Shown here: positions 10,540 to 17,131 of the stretch, one piece after another
Numbering within the stretch: the stretch's first letter is position 1
Layout: each line of letters starts with the position of its first letter
DNA from: JAKZSU01 sp047517485
GTDB lineage: Bacteria > Pseudomonadota > Alphaproteobacteria > UBA7887
Length of the DNA stretch: 17,131 bases
Assembly: GCA_047517485.1 (NCBI GenBank)
Contig: JAKZSU010000008.1
Span: 1-17,131 of the forward strand
Direction: 5' to 3'
Translations under genes and position numbers: made by a program
Notes under the pieces: model-generated
The model's database searches: none
What the model was told of the DNA's origin: nothing
Seen by the model: the letters and a program-made list of their open reading frames with translations, nothing else

Positions 10540-11708
10540 CAGGCGACTTCCTTCACGGCGTGAACGATTTTCTCGGCCCCGTCGCCGAGATCGTCGCCGG
10601 AGACGATGGGCAGGCCCGAGTCGGCGAGGATTTTCTTGCCGAGATCGACGTTGGTGCCCTCGAGACGGACCACCAACGGCACCTGGAGACTGACCACCCG
10701 GGCGGCGTTGACGATGCCCTCGGCGATTACGTCGCAGCGCATGATGCCGCCGAAGATATTCACCAGCACGCCTTCGACATCGGGGTCCGACAAGATCAGC
10801 TTGAACGCCTCGGTGACCCGCTCACCGGTGGCGCCGCCGCCGACATCGAGAAAGTTCGCCGGCGCGCCGCCGAACAGTTTGATGATGTCCATCGTCGCCA
10901 TCGCAAGCCCGGCGCCGTTGACCATGCAGCCGATATTGCCGTCCAACTTGATGTAATTGAGGTCGTGGCGCGCCGCCTCGCGTTCGCGCGCATCTTCCTC
11001 GGTCTCATCGCGCAACTCGCTGATGTCGGCGTGGCGATACAGCGCGTTATCGTCGAAATTCATCTTCGCGTCGAGGGCGATGATCTGGCCGTCGCCGGTA
11101 ACGACGAGCGGATTGATCTCGAGCAGGCTCGAGTCCGAATCGATATAGGCCTTGTAAATCGCCAGCATGAACTTGGTCGCCGCACCGACTTGCTTGCCTT
11201 CGAGGCCGAGCCCGAACGCCAGGCGGCGGGCATGAAACGGCTGCATGCCGCTGATCGGATCGATCGCGACTTTAAGAATTTTTTCCGGGGTGTTCGCGGC
11301 GACTTCCTCGATATCCATGCCGCCCTCGGTCGACGCCATCATCGTCACCCGACTGGTCTCGCGATCGAGCAGAACGCCGAGATAGAGCTCGCGGGCGATG
11401 TCGCAGCCCTCCTCGATATAGACCCGATTGACTTCCTTGCCGGCCGGCCCGGTCTGGTGGGTGATCAGGTTCATGCCGATCATGTCCTTGGCGGCCTCAA
11501 ACACCTCGCCGATCGATTTTACGACCTTGACGCCGCCGCCCTTGCCGCGCCCGCCGGCGTGGATCTGGGCCTTGACCACCCACACCGGTCCGCCCAGTTC
11601 GCGCGCCGCTTCTTCCGCTTCCGCCGGCGTATAGGCGACATGTCCACGCGGTACCGCGACGCTATACTTAGCGAGCAATGCCTTCGCTTGATATTCATGA
11701 ATATTCAT
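10539..11708 (-). CDS. sucC: Succinate-CoA ligase (succinyl-CoA synthetase), beta subunit
   Basis: The beta subunit provides the ATP-grasp nucleotide site and works with SucD to convert succinyl-CoA, phosphate and NDP into succinate, CoA and NTP. The product has 389 residues from the ATG at 11708 (MNIHEYQAK, the canonical start); a longer in-frame start exists 36 bp upstream but has no family support. ATP-grasp features include the glycine loop GGRGKGGG at 52-59 and the metal-binding LLEINPLVV and ALDAKMNFDDNALYRH stretches. The 117-bp gap from mdh is one of the largest in the block and could hold a promoter, but no clear -35/-10 pair stands out. ATP versus GTP preference cannot be read with confidence. 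Confidence 0.97.
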   Translation of the reverse strand: MNIHEYQAKALLAKYSVAVPRGHVAYTPAEAEEAARELGGPVWVVKAQIHAGGRGKGGGVKVVKSIGEVFEAAKDMIGMNLITHQTGPAGKEVNRVYIEEGCDIARELYLGVLLDRETSRVTMMASTEGGMDIEEVAANTPEKILKVAIDPISGMQPFHARRLAFGLGLEGKQVGAATKFMLAIYKAYIDSDSSLLEINPLVVTGDGQIIALDAKMNFDDNALYRHADISELRDETEEDAREREAARHDLNYIKLDGNIGCMVNGAGLAMATMDIIKLFGGAPANFLDVGGGATGERVTEAFKLILSDPDVEGVLVNIFGGIMRCDVIAEGIVNAARVVSLQVPLVVRLEGTNVDLGKKILADSGLPIVSGDDLGDGAEKIVHAVKEVA

Positions 11709-11825
11709 GCAGTTCCCACGCTCGAGGCACGGTTGCCCCACCAAAGACTCGATTGGAGTGATGTATCACGTTATCGCCCGTGGCCAAGTGACCGGCTCCG
11801 AACCATTTTCCGCGCGCTTGCCCAG

Positions 11826-12887
11826 TTAGCGGCCGCGCCGCCCCGCGCTTTTCGCCTTGGGCCGAGCGCCGGCGGCACGACCCGCCGGCTTGCGCCTGGC
11901 GGCGACGCGTTTCGGCGTCGGCTTGGCCGCCGCCTTGCGCATCATCTTACGCACGATCGCGATCAGCCCACGCACCGCATCGACCGATTTGTCGAACTGT
12001 TTCTTTTCCGACCGGTTGAGCGCGATCTCGACCACCCGCTCGACCCCCTTGGCGCCGATCACCGCCGGGACTCCGACGTACATGCCGCGCACGCCATACT
12101 GTCCGGTCAGATTCACCGCGCACGGCAGCACCCGCTTTTTGTCCTTGAGATAACTCTCGGCCATCTGGATCGCCGCCGATGCCGGCGCATAGAACGCCGA
12201 GCCGGTCTTCAGCAAGCCGACGATCTCGGCGCCGCCGTCGCGGGTGCGCTGGACGATCGCGTCCAATTTCTTTTTGCTCGTCCAGCCCATCTTGACCAGA
12301 TCGGGCAGCGGAATGCCGGCGACCGTCGAATAGCGCGTCAACGGCACCATGGTATCGCCGTGTCCCCCCAGCACGAAGGCGGTGACGTCCTCGACCGAGA
12401 CGTCGAACTCCTCGGCGAGGAAGTGGCGGAAGCGCGCCGAGTCGAGAACGCCGGCCATGCCGACCACCATGTGCGGCGGCAGGCCCGAGGCCTCGCGCAG
12501 CGCCCAGACCATGGCGTCCAGCGGATTGGTGATGCAGATAACGAACGCTTTCGGGCAGTGTTTCTTGATCCCGGTGCCGACCGCCTGCATCACCTTGGTA
12601 TTGATCCCGATCAGATCGTCGCGGCTCATGCCCGGCTTGCGAGCGATTCCGGCGGTGACGATGACCACGTCGGCGCCCTTGATCGCGGTGTAGCCGCTCG
12701 CGCCCTTGAGATCGACGTCAAAGCCCTCGATCGGCGCCGATTGCGCGAGGTCGAGGCTTTTGCCCTGCGGCAGGCCGTCGACAATGTCGAACACGACGAC
12801 ATCGCCGAGTTCCTTGATCGCGGCAAGATGGGCGAGCGTGCCGCCAATATTGCCGGCGCCGATCAGCGCGATTTTGTTGCGGGCCAT
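11826..12887 (-). CDS. mdh: Malate dehydrogenase (LDH-like type) with a basic C-terminal tail
   Basis: The enzyme interconverts malate and oxaloacetate with NAD. It shows the alphaproteobacterial LDH-like MDH signature: GAGNIGG at 10-16, D34 at the end of strand 2 (NAD specificity), substrate arginines R83 and R89 in ARKPGMSRDD, NPLD at 121-124, D149/R152 in LDSARFR, and catalytic H176 in GGHGDTM. The usual family length is about 320 residues; this protein has 353. The excess is a C-terminal tail from about residue 315 with 15 Lys/Arg, no acidic residue and many Ala/Pro/Gly, resembling histone-H1-like or AlgP-like tails. The catalytic core is intact, so activity is expected. The ATG has GGAG about 9 nt upstream. 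It starts 31 bp after zapE and precedes sucC by 117 bp. Confidence 0.95.
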   Translation of the reverse strand: MARNKIALIGAGNIGGTLAHLAAIKELGDVVVFDIVDGLPQGKSLDLAQSAPIEGFDVDLKGASGYTAIKGADVVIVTAGIARKPGMSRDDLIGINTKVMQAVGTGIKKHCPKAFVICITNPLDAMVWALREASGLPPHMVVGMAGVLDSARFRHFLAEEFDVSVEDVTAFVLGGHGDTMVPLTRYSTVAGIPLPDLVKMGWTSKKKLDAIVQRTRDGGAEIVGLLKTGSAFYAPASAAIQMAESYLKDKKRVLPCAVNLTGQYGVRGMYVGVPAVIGAKGVERVVEIALNRSEKKQFDKSVDAVRGLIAIVRKMMRKAAAKPTPKRVAARRKPAGRAAGARPKAKSAGRRGR

Positions 12888-12918
12888 CTGGGATCACTCC
12901 GAGTAAGGACTGGTGGGA

Positions 12919-14043
12919 TTAGATCTGGTGTCGGCGACCGAGATAGTCACCTGTCTGCATTTCGATCAGGCGCGAGGCGGTGCGTTTGAACTCGAACGCG
13001 CCGGTGCCGTGAGGATAAAGCGATTCGGGCGGGCCGTCGGCGCTACAGATTAGTTTGACCGCGTGGTCGTAGAAAATATCGATCAGCATCGCCAAGCGCC
13101 GCGCCTCGTTACGCTGCTCCGGCGCCAACCGCGGCAGGCCCGATAAAACCACCGTGTGATAGCGCTGCGCGATCGCCAAATAATCGGCGGCGCCGAGCGC
13201 CTGTTCGCAGAGATCGGCGAAGCCGAAGCGCGCGATACCGCGATTCGCCGCCGGCACCGCCACGTCGCGCCCCCGCACCATGATGGTCTCGGTAACCGCC
13301 TGGGCGCCGCCGGCAAGTCTCGCGAACGAGTCGTCGAGCGCGCGCTCCGCCGCCGCCCCCAACGGGGTGAAATAGACCGCCGCGTCGCGCAATCCATCGA
13401 GGCGATAGTCGACTTCGCCGTCGAGATGAAGCACGTCGAAGCGATCCTCGACGAGAGCGATGAAGGGCTCGAAGCGATCGCGCTGCAGACCATCGAGATA
13501 GAGCTCGCGCGGCGGCCGGTTCGACGTGGTCACCACCACCACGCCGTCCTCGATCAGGGTGGTGAACAACCGGCCGAGGATCATCGCATCGGCGATGTCG
13601 AGCACTTCGAACTCATCGAAACACAGCAACCACGCCTGCTCGACGATCGCCGCGGCGAGCGGCGGAATCGGATCGGCGCCGGCGCGGAACCCGTGTTCGC
13701 GCCCGTCTTGGCGCCAGTCGTGAATCCGGCCGTGAACCTCGGCCATGAAGGCGTGAAAGTGGGTGCGCCGCTTACGCTCGACCGGCGCGCCGTCGAAAAA
13801 CAAGTCCATCATCATGGTCTTGCCGCGCCCCACCCCGCCATAGAGATAAAGCCCCTGCGGCGGGGTCGCCGCCCGCTCGATCCCGAGCCGGTGGCGCCAG
13901 CCCTGCTTGGCCGGCGGCTGGTATCCCTTGAGATGACGGTGCAGCGTCTGCAGCTTTTCCGCCGCCAGCTCCTGCGCCGGATCGGGGCGCAGATCGCCGG
14001 CGCGCAACAGCGCGCGATAGCCGGCGATCGGCCCGTCGGTCAA
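12919..14043 (-). CDS. zapE: AFG1-family P-loop ATPase, cell division protein ZapE-like
   Basis: It belongs to the AFG1/ZapE ATPases; in E. coli ZapE acts on FtsZ rings, and in mitochondria AFG1 (LACE1) takes part in protein quality control. The product has 374 residues. Walker A is GGVGRGKT at 69-76, Walker B is LLCFDEF at 139-145, and the VTTSNRPPRELY sensor-like motif follows at about 171-182. The likely start is a TTG at 14043, only 7 nt after the mmsA stop; MTDGPIAGYRALLRAG matches family N-termini, and no ATG fits better. No good Shine-Dalgarno is seen there, which suggests translation coupled to mmsA. zapE directly upstream of mdh is a common alphaproteobacterial arrangement. Confidence 0.92.
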   Translation of the reverse strand: MTDGPIAGYRALLRAGDLRPDPAQELAAEKLQTLHRHLKGYQPPAKQGWRHRLGIERAATPPQGLYLYGGVGRGKTMMMDLFFDGAPVERKRRTHFHAFMAEVHGRIHDWRQDGREHGFRAGADPIPPLAAAIVEQAWLLCFDEFEVLDIADAMILGRLFTTLIEDGVVVVTTSNRPPRELYLDGLQRDRFEPFIALVEDRFDVLHLDGEVDYRLDGLRDAAVYFTPLGAAAERALDDSFARLAGGAQAVTETIMVRGRDVAVPAANRGIARFGFADLCEQALGAADYLAIAQRYHTVVLSGLPRLAPEQRNEARRLAMLIDIFYDHAVKLICSADGPPESLYPHGTGAFEFKRTASRLIEMQTGDYLGRRHQI

Positions 14044-14050
14044 GGCCGCG

Positions 14051-15547
14051 CTACTGGAGCGTCGGGATCGTGTACTCGGCGCCCTGGCGTATCCCCGACG
14101 GCCAGCGCGCGGTCACCGTCTTGATTTGGGTATAGAAACGCACGCTATCCATGCCGTAGGTGTTGGAGTTGCCGAACTTCGACCGCTTCCACCCACCGAA
14201 GCTGTGATACGCCACCGGCACCGGTATCGGCACATTGACCCCGATCATGCCGATATTGGCGCGCGCCGCGAAATCCCGCGCCGCGTCGCCGTCACGGGTG
14301 AAGATCGCCGCGCCGTTGCCGTATTCGTTGTTCACCACCAGATCGAGCGCGGCCTCGTAGTCCGGCGTGCGAACCACCGACAACACCGGCCCGAAGATCT
14401 CCTGCTTATAGATATCCATGTCGGGGGTGACCTTGTCGAACAGGCACCCGCCCATGAAATAGCCGTCCTCGTAGCCTTGCAGCGAATAGTCGCGACCATC
14501 GACCACCAGATCGGCGCCTTGTTCGACCCCGGAATCGACCAGACCCTTGATCTTGCTCAGCGCCGCCGCGCTGACGATCGGCCCCATATCCGCGTCGGCA
14601 TCGGTATACGGCCCGATCTTGAGACTTTCGATGCGCGGCTTGAGCCGCTCGATCAGCGGCTCGGCGGTGCCGCCGACCGCGACCGCCACCGAGACCGCCA
14701 TGCAGCGCTCGCCGGCCGAGCCATAGGCCGCGCCCATCAGCGCGTCGGCGGCCTGGTCGAGGTCGGCGTCGGGCATCACCACCATGTGGTTCTTGGCGCC
14801 GCCCAGCGCCTGCATCCGTTTGCCGTGCGCCGCGCCGGTGGTATAGACATATTCGGCGATCGGCGTCGAGCCGACGAAACTGATCGCCGCCACGTCCGCG
14901 TCGGTAAGCAGCGCGTCGACCGCTTCCTTATCCCCATTCACCACATTGAATACGCCGTCGGGGATCCCCGCCTCGTGGAACAGTTCGGCGAGCAGCAGCG
15001 GGCAGCTCGGGTCGCGCTCCGACGGCTTCATGATGAAAGTGTTGCCGCACGCGAGCGCCATCGGCGCCATCCACAGCGGGATCATCGCGGGAAAATTAAA
15101 CGGCGTGATGCCGGCACAGACGCCGACCGGTTGGTGCATCGAATAGCTATCGACACCGGTGCCCACCGCCTCGGTGAACTCGCCCTTCAGCAAATGCGGA
15201 ATGCCGCAGGCGAACTCGACGACCTCGAGGCCGCGGGTGATCGAGCCCTTGGCGTCGGGGATGGTCTTGCCGTGCTCCGACGACACCGCTTCCGCCAACG
15301 CGTCCATATTGTCCTCGATCAGCACCTTGAGCTTGAACATGATGCGGGCGCGGGCGATCGGCGTGGTCGCCGCCCATCCGGGCAGCGCATCACGGGCGAT
15401 CTCGACCACTTTGCGAACCTCCGCCGCGCTGGCCAGGGGCACCGCCTTGGTCTGCTCGCCGGTCGCCGGATTGAACACCGGGCCGGTACGGCCGCCGTCG
15501 CCGGCCACCTTCTGGCCATTGATGAAATGGTGAAGTGCTTCGGTCAT
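14051..15547 (-). CDS. mmsA: CoA-acylating methylmalonate-semialdehyde dehydrogenase
   Basis: The enzyme oxidises (methyl)malonate semialdehyde to propionyl-CoA or acetyl-CoA with NAD and CoA, in valine, thymine and inositol breakdown. It has 498 residues, as usual. The ALDH fold is evident: N151 in PFNFP (oxyanion), KPSERDP for cofactor binding, FVGSTP, and catalytic C282 in GSAGERCMAVSVAV. The segment where hydrolytic ALDHs have the general-base Glu (ELGGK) reads ALGGAKNH, the hallmark of the CoA-acylating branch. A good AGAGG ribosome binding site precedes the ATG. It is followed after 7 nt by zapE and preceded 58 bp upstream by a TRAP solute-binding protein. Whether it serves valine (MmsA) or inositol (IolA) catabolism cannot be decided; no mmsB, acyl-CoA dehydrogenase or iol gene is in view. 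Confidence 0.93.
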   Translation of the reverse strand: MTEALHHFINGQKVAGDGGRTGPVFNPATGEQTKAVPLASAAEVRKVVEIARDALPGWAATTPIARARIMFKLKVLIEDNMDALAEAVSSEHGKTIPDAKGSITRGLEVVEFACGIPHLLKGEFTEAVGTGVDSYSMHQPVGVCAGITPFNFPAMIPLWMAPMALACGNTFIMKPSERDPSCPLLLAELFHEAGIPDGVFNVVNGDKEAVDALLTDADVAAISFVGSTPIAEYVYTTGAAHGKRMQALGGAKNHMVVMPDADLDQAADALMGAAYGSAGERCMAVSVAVAVGGTAEPLIERLKPRIESLKIGPYTDADADMGPIVSAAALSKIKGLVDSGVEQGADLVVDGRDYSLQGYEDGYFMGGCLFDKVTPDMDIYKQEIFGPVLSVVRTPDYEAALDLVVNNEYGNGAAIFTRDGDAARDFAARANIGMIGVNVPIPVPVAYHSFGGWKRSKFGNSNTYGMDSVRFYTQIKTVTARWPSGIRQGAEYTIPTLQ

Positions 15548-15605
15548 TTTAGAATCCTCTTAACCGCCCCGCAAGTTTCGCGCCCTACATGCCCGGATGC
15601 CGTAC

Positions 15606-16706
15606 CTATTTCAAGTACCCGAGATCAGCCCAGATCGCATAACGGGTCCTGAACTCGCTGAGCAAGGCCCACGCGGCGGCGAATTTCTCGTCCTTCGCCG
15701 CTTCCTCGGCCACCACCTCGGTCCATGCCGATTCGAACAGCGCCAGCATCTCCGGCGACCATTCATGGAATGTCACACCTTCGCCGGCGAGGAATTCGAG
15801 CGCCGGCACCTGATCGGCCTCGCCGTGAGCGATGGTCATCCGCACCATGTCACCGCAGGTGGTTTCGAACACCCTCTGCTGCGCCGGGGTCAGGCTGTTC
15901 CACTTGTCGAGATTGACCATCAGCTCGACCCAGGTCGACTGCTGATGCCAGCCGGGAAAATAGTAATGCTTGGCGATCTGGTAGAAACCGAGATTGCGGT
16001 CGATCGCCGGGCTCGCCAACTCGGTGGCATCGATGGTGCCGAGTTCGAGGGCGGGAAAAATGTCGCCCGGCGCGAGCAACTGCGTTGACACGCCAAGTTT
16101 CTCCATCACCTTGGCGCCGAGCGCGAAAAAGCGCATTTTCAGGCCCTTGAGATCCTCCGGTCCCTTGATTTCCTCGCGGAACCAACCCGATGCCTCGGGC
16201 GCGAACAGGCCGCACAGATGGCCCTTGATGTTGTGCGCGGCGTAGAGCTCGTCGAGCATCTCCTTGCCACCGCCATGATAGTGAAAGGCCATATATTCGG
16301 CCGCCGCGGGGCCGAACGGGACCGCGGCAAACAGCTGCAGCGCCGGCTCCTTGCCGGCCCAGAACCCGGGAGTCGAAAAGCCGACATCGACCGAGCCGGA
16401 CGAGACCGCGTCGAACACCTCGAGCGCCGGCACCAAGGCGCCGGGCTCGTAAAACTTGATCGACATGTTACCGGCCGACACGGTCTCCAGATTGTCGAGG
16501 AAGGTCATGATCGAGGGCCCGAGGATCGGCATTGTCGCGGCGAACGAGCTCGCCATTTTCCACCGCACCGGCGCGCCAAGGCCGCCGGCGGACTCTTCGG
16601 TCGCCGCCATCTCGCCGCCGCTCTCCGGCACAATCACGAAGTGCCCGACGACTCCGCCGATAACCAGGCCGACGATCAACAGAACAAATGCTGGTCCGGT
16701 GCGCAT
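15606..16706 (-). CDS. TRAP transporter solute-binding protein, DctP family (TakP-like)
   Basis: This periplasmic receptor delivers organic acids to a TRAP permease. It has 366 residues from the ATG at 16706, which has an excellent AGGGAGG 5 nt upstream; the frame is open further upstream but only in low-complexity arginine-rich sequence. Residues 7-27 form a hydrophobic segment; no clean signal-peptidase site follows it, so it may be an uncleaved anchor with a Gly/Glu-rich linker up to about residue 45. The DctP fold is evident in ALVPALEVFDAVSSGSVDVG and in LKMR with R192, the position of the conserved carboxylate-binding arginine of TRAP receptors. GWFREEI (R177) and YYFPGWHQQ resemble 2-oxo-acid receptors such as TakP. 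No dctQ or dctM permease gene lies in the window, so its partners are elsewhere or beyond the edge. The ligand is inferred, not shown. Confidence 0.88.
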   Translation of the reverse strand: MRTGPAFVLLIVGLVIGGVVGHFVIVPESGGEMAATEESAGGLGAPVRWKMASSFAATMPILGPSIMTFLDNLETVSAGNMSIKFYEPGALVPALEVFDAVSSGSVDVGFSTPGFWAGKEPALQLFAAVPFGPAAAEYMAFHYHGGGKEMLDELYAAHNIKGHLCGLFAPEASGWFREEIKGPEDLKGLKMRFFALGAKVMEKLGVSTQLLAPGDIFPALELGTIDATELASPAIDRNLGFYQIAKHYYFPGWHQQSTWVELMVNLDKWNSLTPAQQRVFETTCGDMVRMTIAHGEADQVPALEFLAGEGVTFHEWSPEMLALFESAWTEVVAEEAAKDEKFAAAWALLSEFRTRYAIWADLGYLK

Positions 16707-16739
16707 GATTCCCTCCCTGAAGATATGGATTTGGCTGCC

Positions 16740-16768
16740 AGCATACGCCAATTGGCGCGATGAACCAG
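16740..16768 (-). promoter_or_regulatory. Candidate promoter with a 12-bp palindromic operator ahead of the TRAP receptor gene
   Basis: Read on the minus strand, CTGGTT (16763-16768) and TATGCT (16740-16745) are separated by 17 bp and lie 34 bp or more before the receptor start. The -10 matches the sigma-70 consensus at four of six bases and the -35 is poor. A perfect 12-bp palindrome, CGCCAATTGGCG (16746-16757), sits in the spacer, where a bound repressor would block RNA polymerase. The palindrome is seen directly; the promoter and operator roles are inferred. Confidence 0.3.
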
Positions 16769-16848
16769 CCCGGCGCGGCGCGCGCGTGGTTGATCGCCGC
16801 ATGCCGGCGTAACCGTGATTATCGCGATGGTCGCGGTGAATCCGTCGG

Positions 16849-16992
16849 TCAGTCCGCCGCCGCCTGGTCGGGATCGCGGAGGCCGGCCTTGTAGAGGCCT
16901 TCGAAATAGGGTGTGAGAAACGATTGATCGATGTTGTTAAAGAGATCTTCCATGAATTGCCTTGAAAAGTCGGGTTTCAAATTAAGCAATGT
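16849..16992 (-). pseudogene. Truncated 3' end of an unrecognised minus-strand gene, or a small ORF
   Basis: A minus-strand frame ends at a TGA (16849-16851) and reads backwards through FMEDLFNNIDQSFLTPYF and EGLYKAGLRDPDQAAAD. The ATG at 16953 would give only 34 residues with no clear ribosome binding site, while the frame continues naturally upstream (LLNLKPDFSRQ) as far as the putative insertion end at about 16993 and stops at a TAA soon after. The simplest reading is a gene whose 5' part was separated by an insertion. The protein family is not recognised. It ends 142 bp before the TRAP receptor start on the same strand, so the intact gene may once have been transcribed with it. A genuine 34-residue protein is the alternative. 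Confidence 0.35.
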
Positions 16993-17010
16993 TGAGTCGG
17001 ACCCGATTTC

Positions 17011-17046
17011 CTTGGACACAGAATTGGCTTAATCGAAGTGTCCAAG
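17011..17046 (+). promoter_or_regulatory. Inverted repeat that overlaps the ribosome binding site of the right-edge gene
   Basis: cttggacac (17011-17019) and gtgtccaag (17038-17046) are a perfect 9-bp inverted repeat with an 18-nt loop. The right arm ends inside AAGGAGG (17044-17050), the Shine-Dalgarno sequence of the frame starting at 17059. In mRNA the stem would partly sequester that site. Structures like this limit transposase translation from read-through transcripts in several insertion sequences; that role here is inferred. Confidence 0.4.
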
Positions 17047-17058
17047 GAGGACCGGAAC

Positions 17059-17131
17059 ATGACCGATAATTTTGAGAAGAAAGTTGCTGTTGATGGGCCT
17101 GTGGTAAATGCGGGCGAGCTTGGCTCGTCCA
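17059..17131 (+). CDS. N-terminus of an unidentified protein (partial, cut by window edge)
   Basis: An ATG at 17059 follows a strong AAGGAGG with 8 nt spacing and stays open to the window edge, giving 24 residues beginning MTDNFEKKVAVDGPVVNAG. Too little is present to recognise a family. Its place 66 bp inside a putative insertion-sequence end would make it a transposase-related first gene, but the residues themselves do not confirm that. Codons are more AT-rich than in the TCA genes, in keeping with foreign origin. Confidence 0.5.
   Translation, partial: MTDNFEKKVAVDGPVVNAGELGSS

Larger units (their letters stand above)
16993..17131 (+). mobile_element. Possible left end of an insertion sequence (partial, runs off window)
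   Basis: From 16993 the sequence tgagtcggacccgatttcc followed by ttggacac has the look of a left terminal inverted repeat of IS3-type elements (TGA...CCCG...TTTCC.GGACAC pattern, from memory of the family). A plus-strand frame starts 66 bp inside it, the usual distance for the first IS3 gene. Base composition drops in GC at this point, and a minus-strand reading frame ends abruptly at the same place. The right end, the transposase and any target duplication are outside the window, so the assignment is tentative. Confidence 0.33.

Noticed and set aside
11758..11769. gtgatgtatcac, a short palindrome in the mdh-sucC gap
   Set aside because: Only 5-bp arms and no associated promoter that can be defended; such palindromes are common by chance.
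10560..12989. An 809-residue plus-strand open frame opposite sucC and mdh
   Set aside because: It is antisense to two genes with intact catalytic motifs; its sequence is Arg/Asp/His-rich, as expected from the complement of high-GC third positions, and shows no domain.
14126..15652. A 508-residue plus-strand open frame opposite mmsA
   Set aside because: It is low-complexity Arg/His/Gly-rich sequence with no motif, antisense to a complete aldehyde dehydrogenase.

Overview
The window looks like chromosome of a high-GC alphaproteobacterium, most like Rhodospirillales or relatives. The evidence is the gene order zapE-mdh-sucC-sucD-sucA-sucB-lpd, which is a classical alphaproteobacterial TCA-cycle block, and the strong GC bias at third codon positions, which opens long antisense frames over almost every gene. 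The genus cannot be named from the sequence.

Layout. At the left edge is the 3' end of an unrecognised plus-strand gene (2-205). It is followed by a 1129-residue plus-strand RTX-type calcium-binding protein (361-3750) with an N-terminal Sec-like signal peptide and four blocks of glycine/aspartate nonapeptide repeats. It converges on a long minus-strand block that reads from right to left: a TRAP-type solute-binding protein (15606-16706), CoA-acylating methylmalonate-semialdehyde dehydrogenase mmsA (14051-15547), the AFG1-family ATPase zapE (12919-14043), malate dehydrogenase mdh (11826-12887), succinyl-CoA synthetase sucC/sucD (10539-11708, 9664-10539), 2-oxoglutarate dehydrogenase E1 sucA (6802-9585), E2 sucB (5513-6754) and E3 lpd (3811-5223). 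The genes run head to tail with gaps of 120 bp or less or a 1-nt overlap, apart from the 289-bp sucB-lpd gap, so all or parts may be co-transcribed. Functionally, MmsA makes propionyl-CoA from valine or inositol breakdown, which can enter at succinyl-CoA; SucAB-Lpd makes succinyl-CoA, SucCD turns it into succinate plus NTP, and Mdh regenerates oxaloacetate. The solute-binding protein resembles 2-oxo-acid binders of the TakP type and may feed the same pathway.

The most unusual structure is the sucB-lpd gap. It is filled by a 262-bp nested palindromic element (5247-5508): 32-bp terminal inverted repeats, with two internal hairpins. Removing the first hairpin (5279-5381) rejoins a 46-bp inverted repeat almost perfectly (45/46). 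This points to one palindromic element inserted into the arm of another, all of it within a transcribed TCA operon.

At the right edge (about 16849-17131) the sequence suggests an insertion-sequence-like left end that truncates a minus-strand gene, with the start of a plus-strand reading frame behind a strong ribosome binding site. No tRNA, rRNA or CRISPR array was seen.
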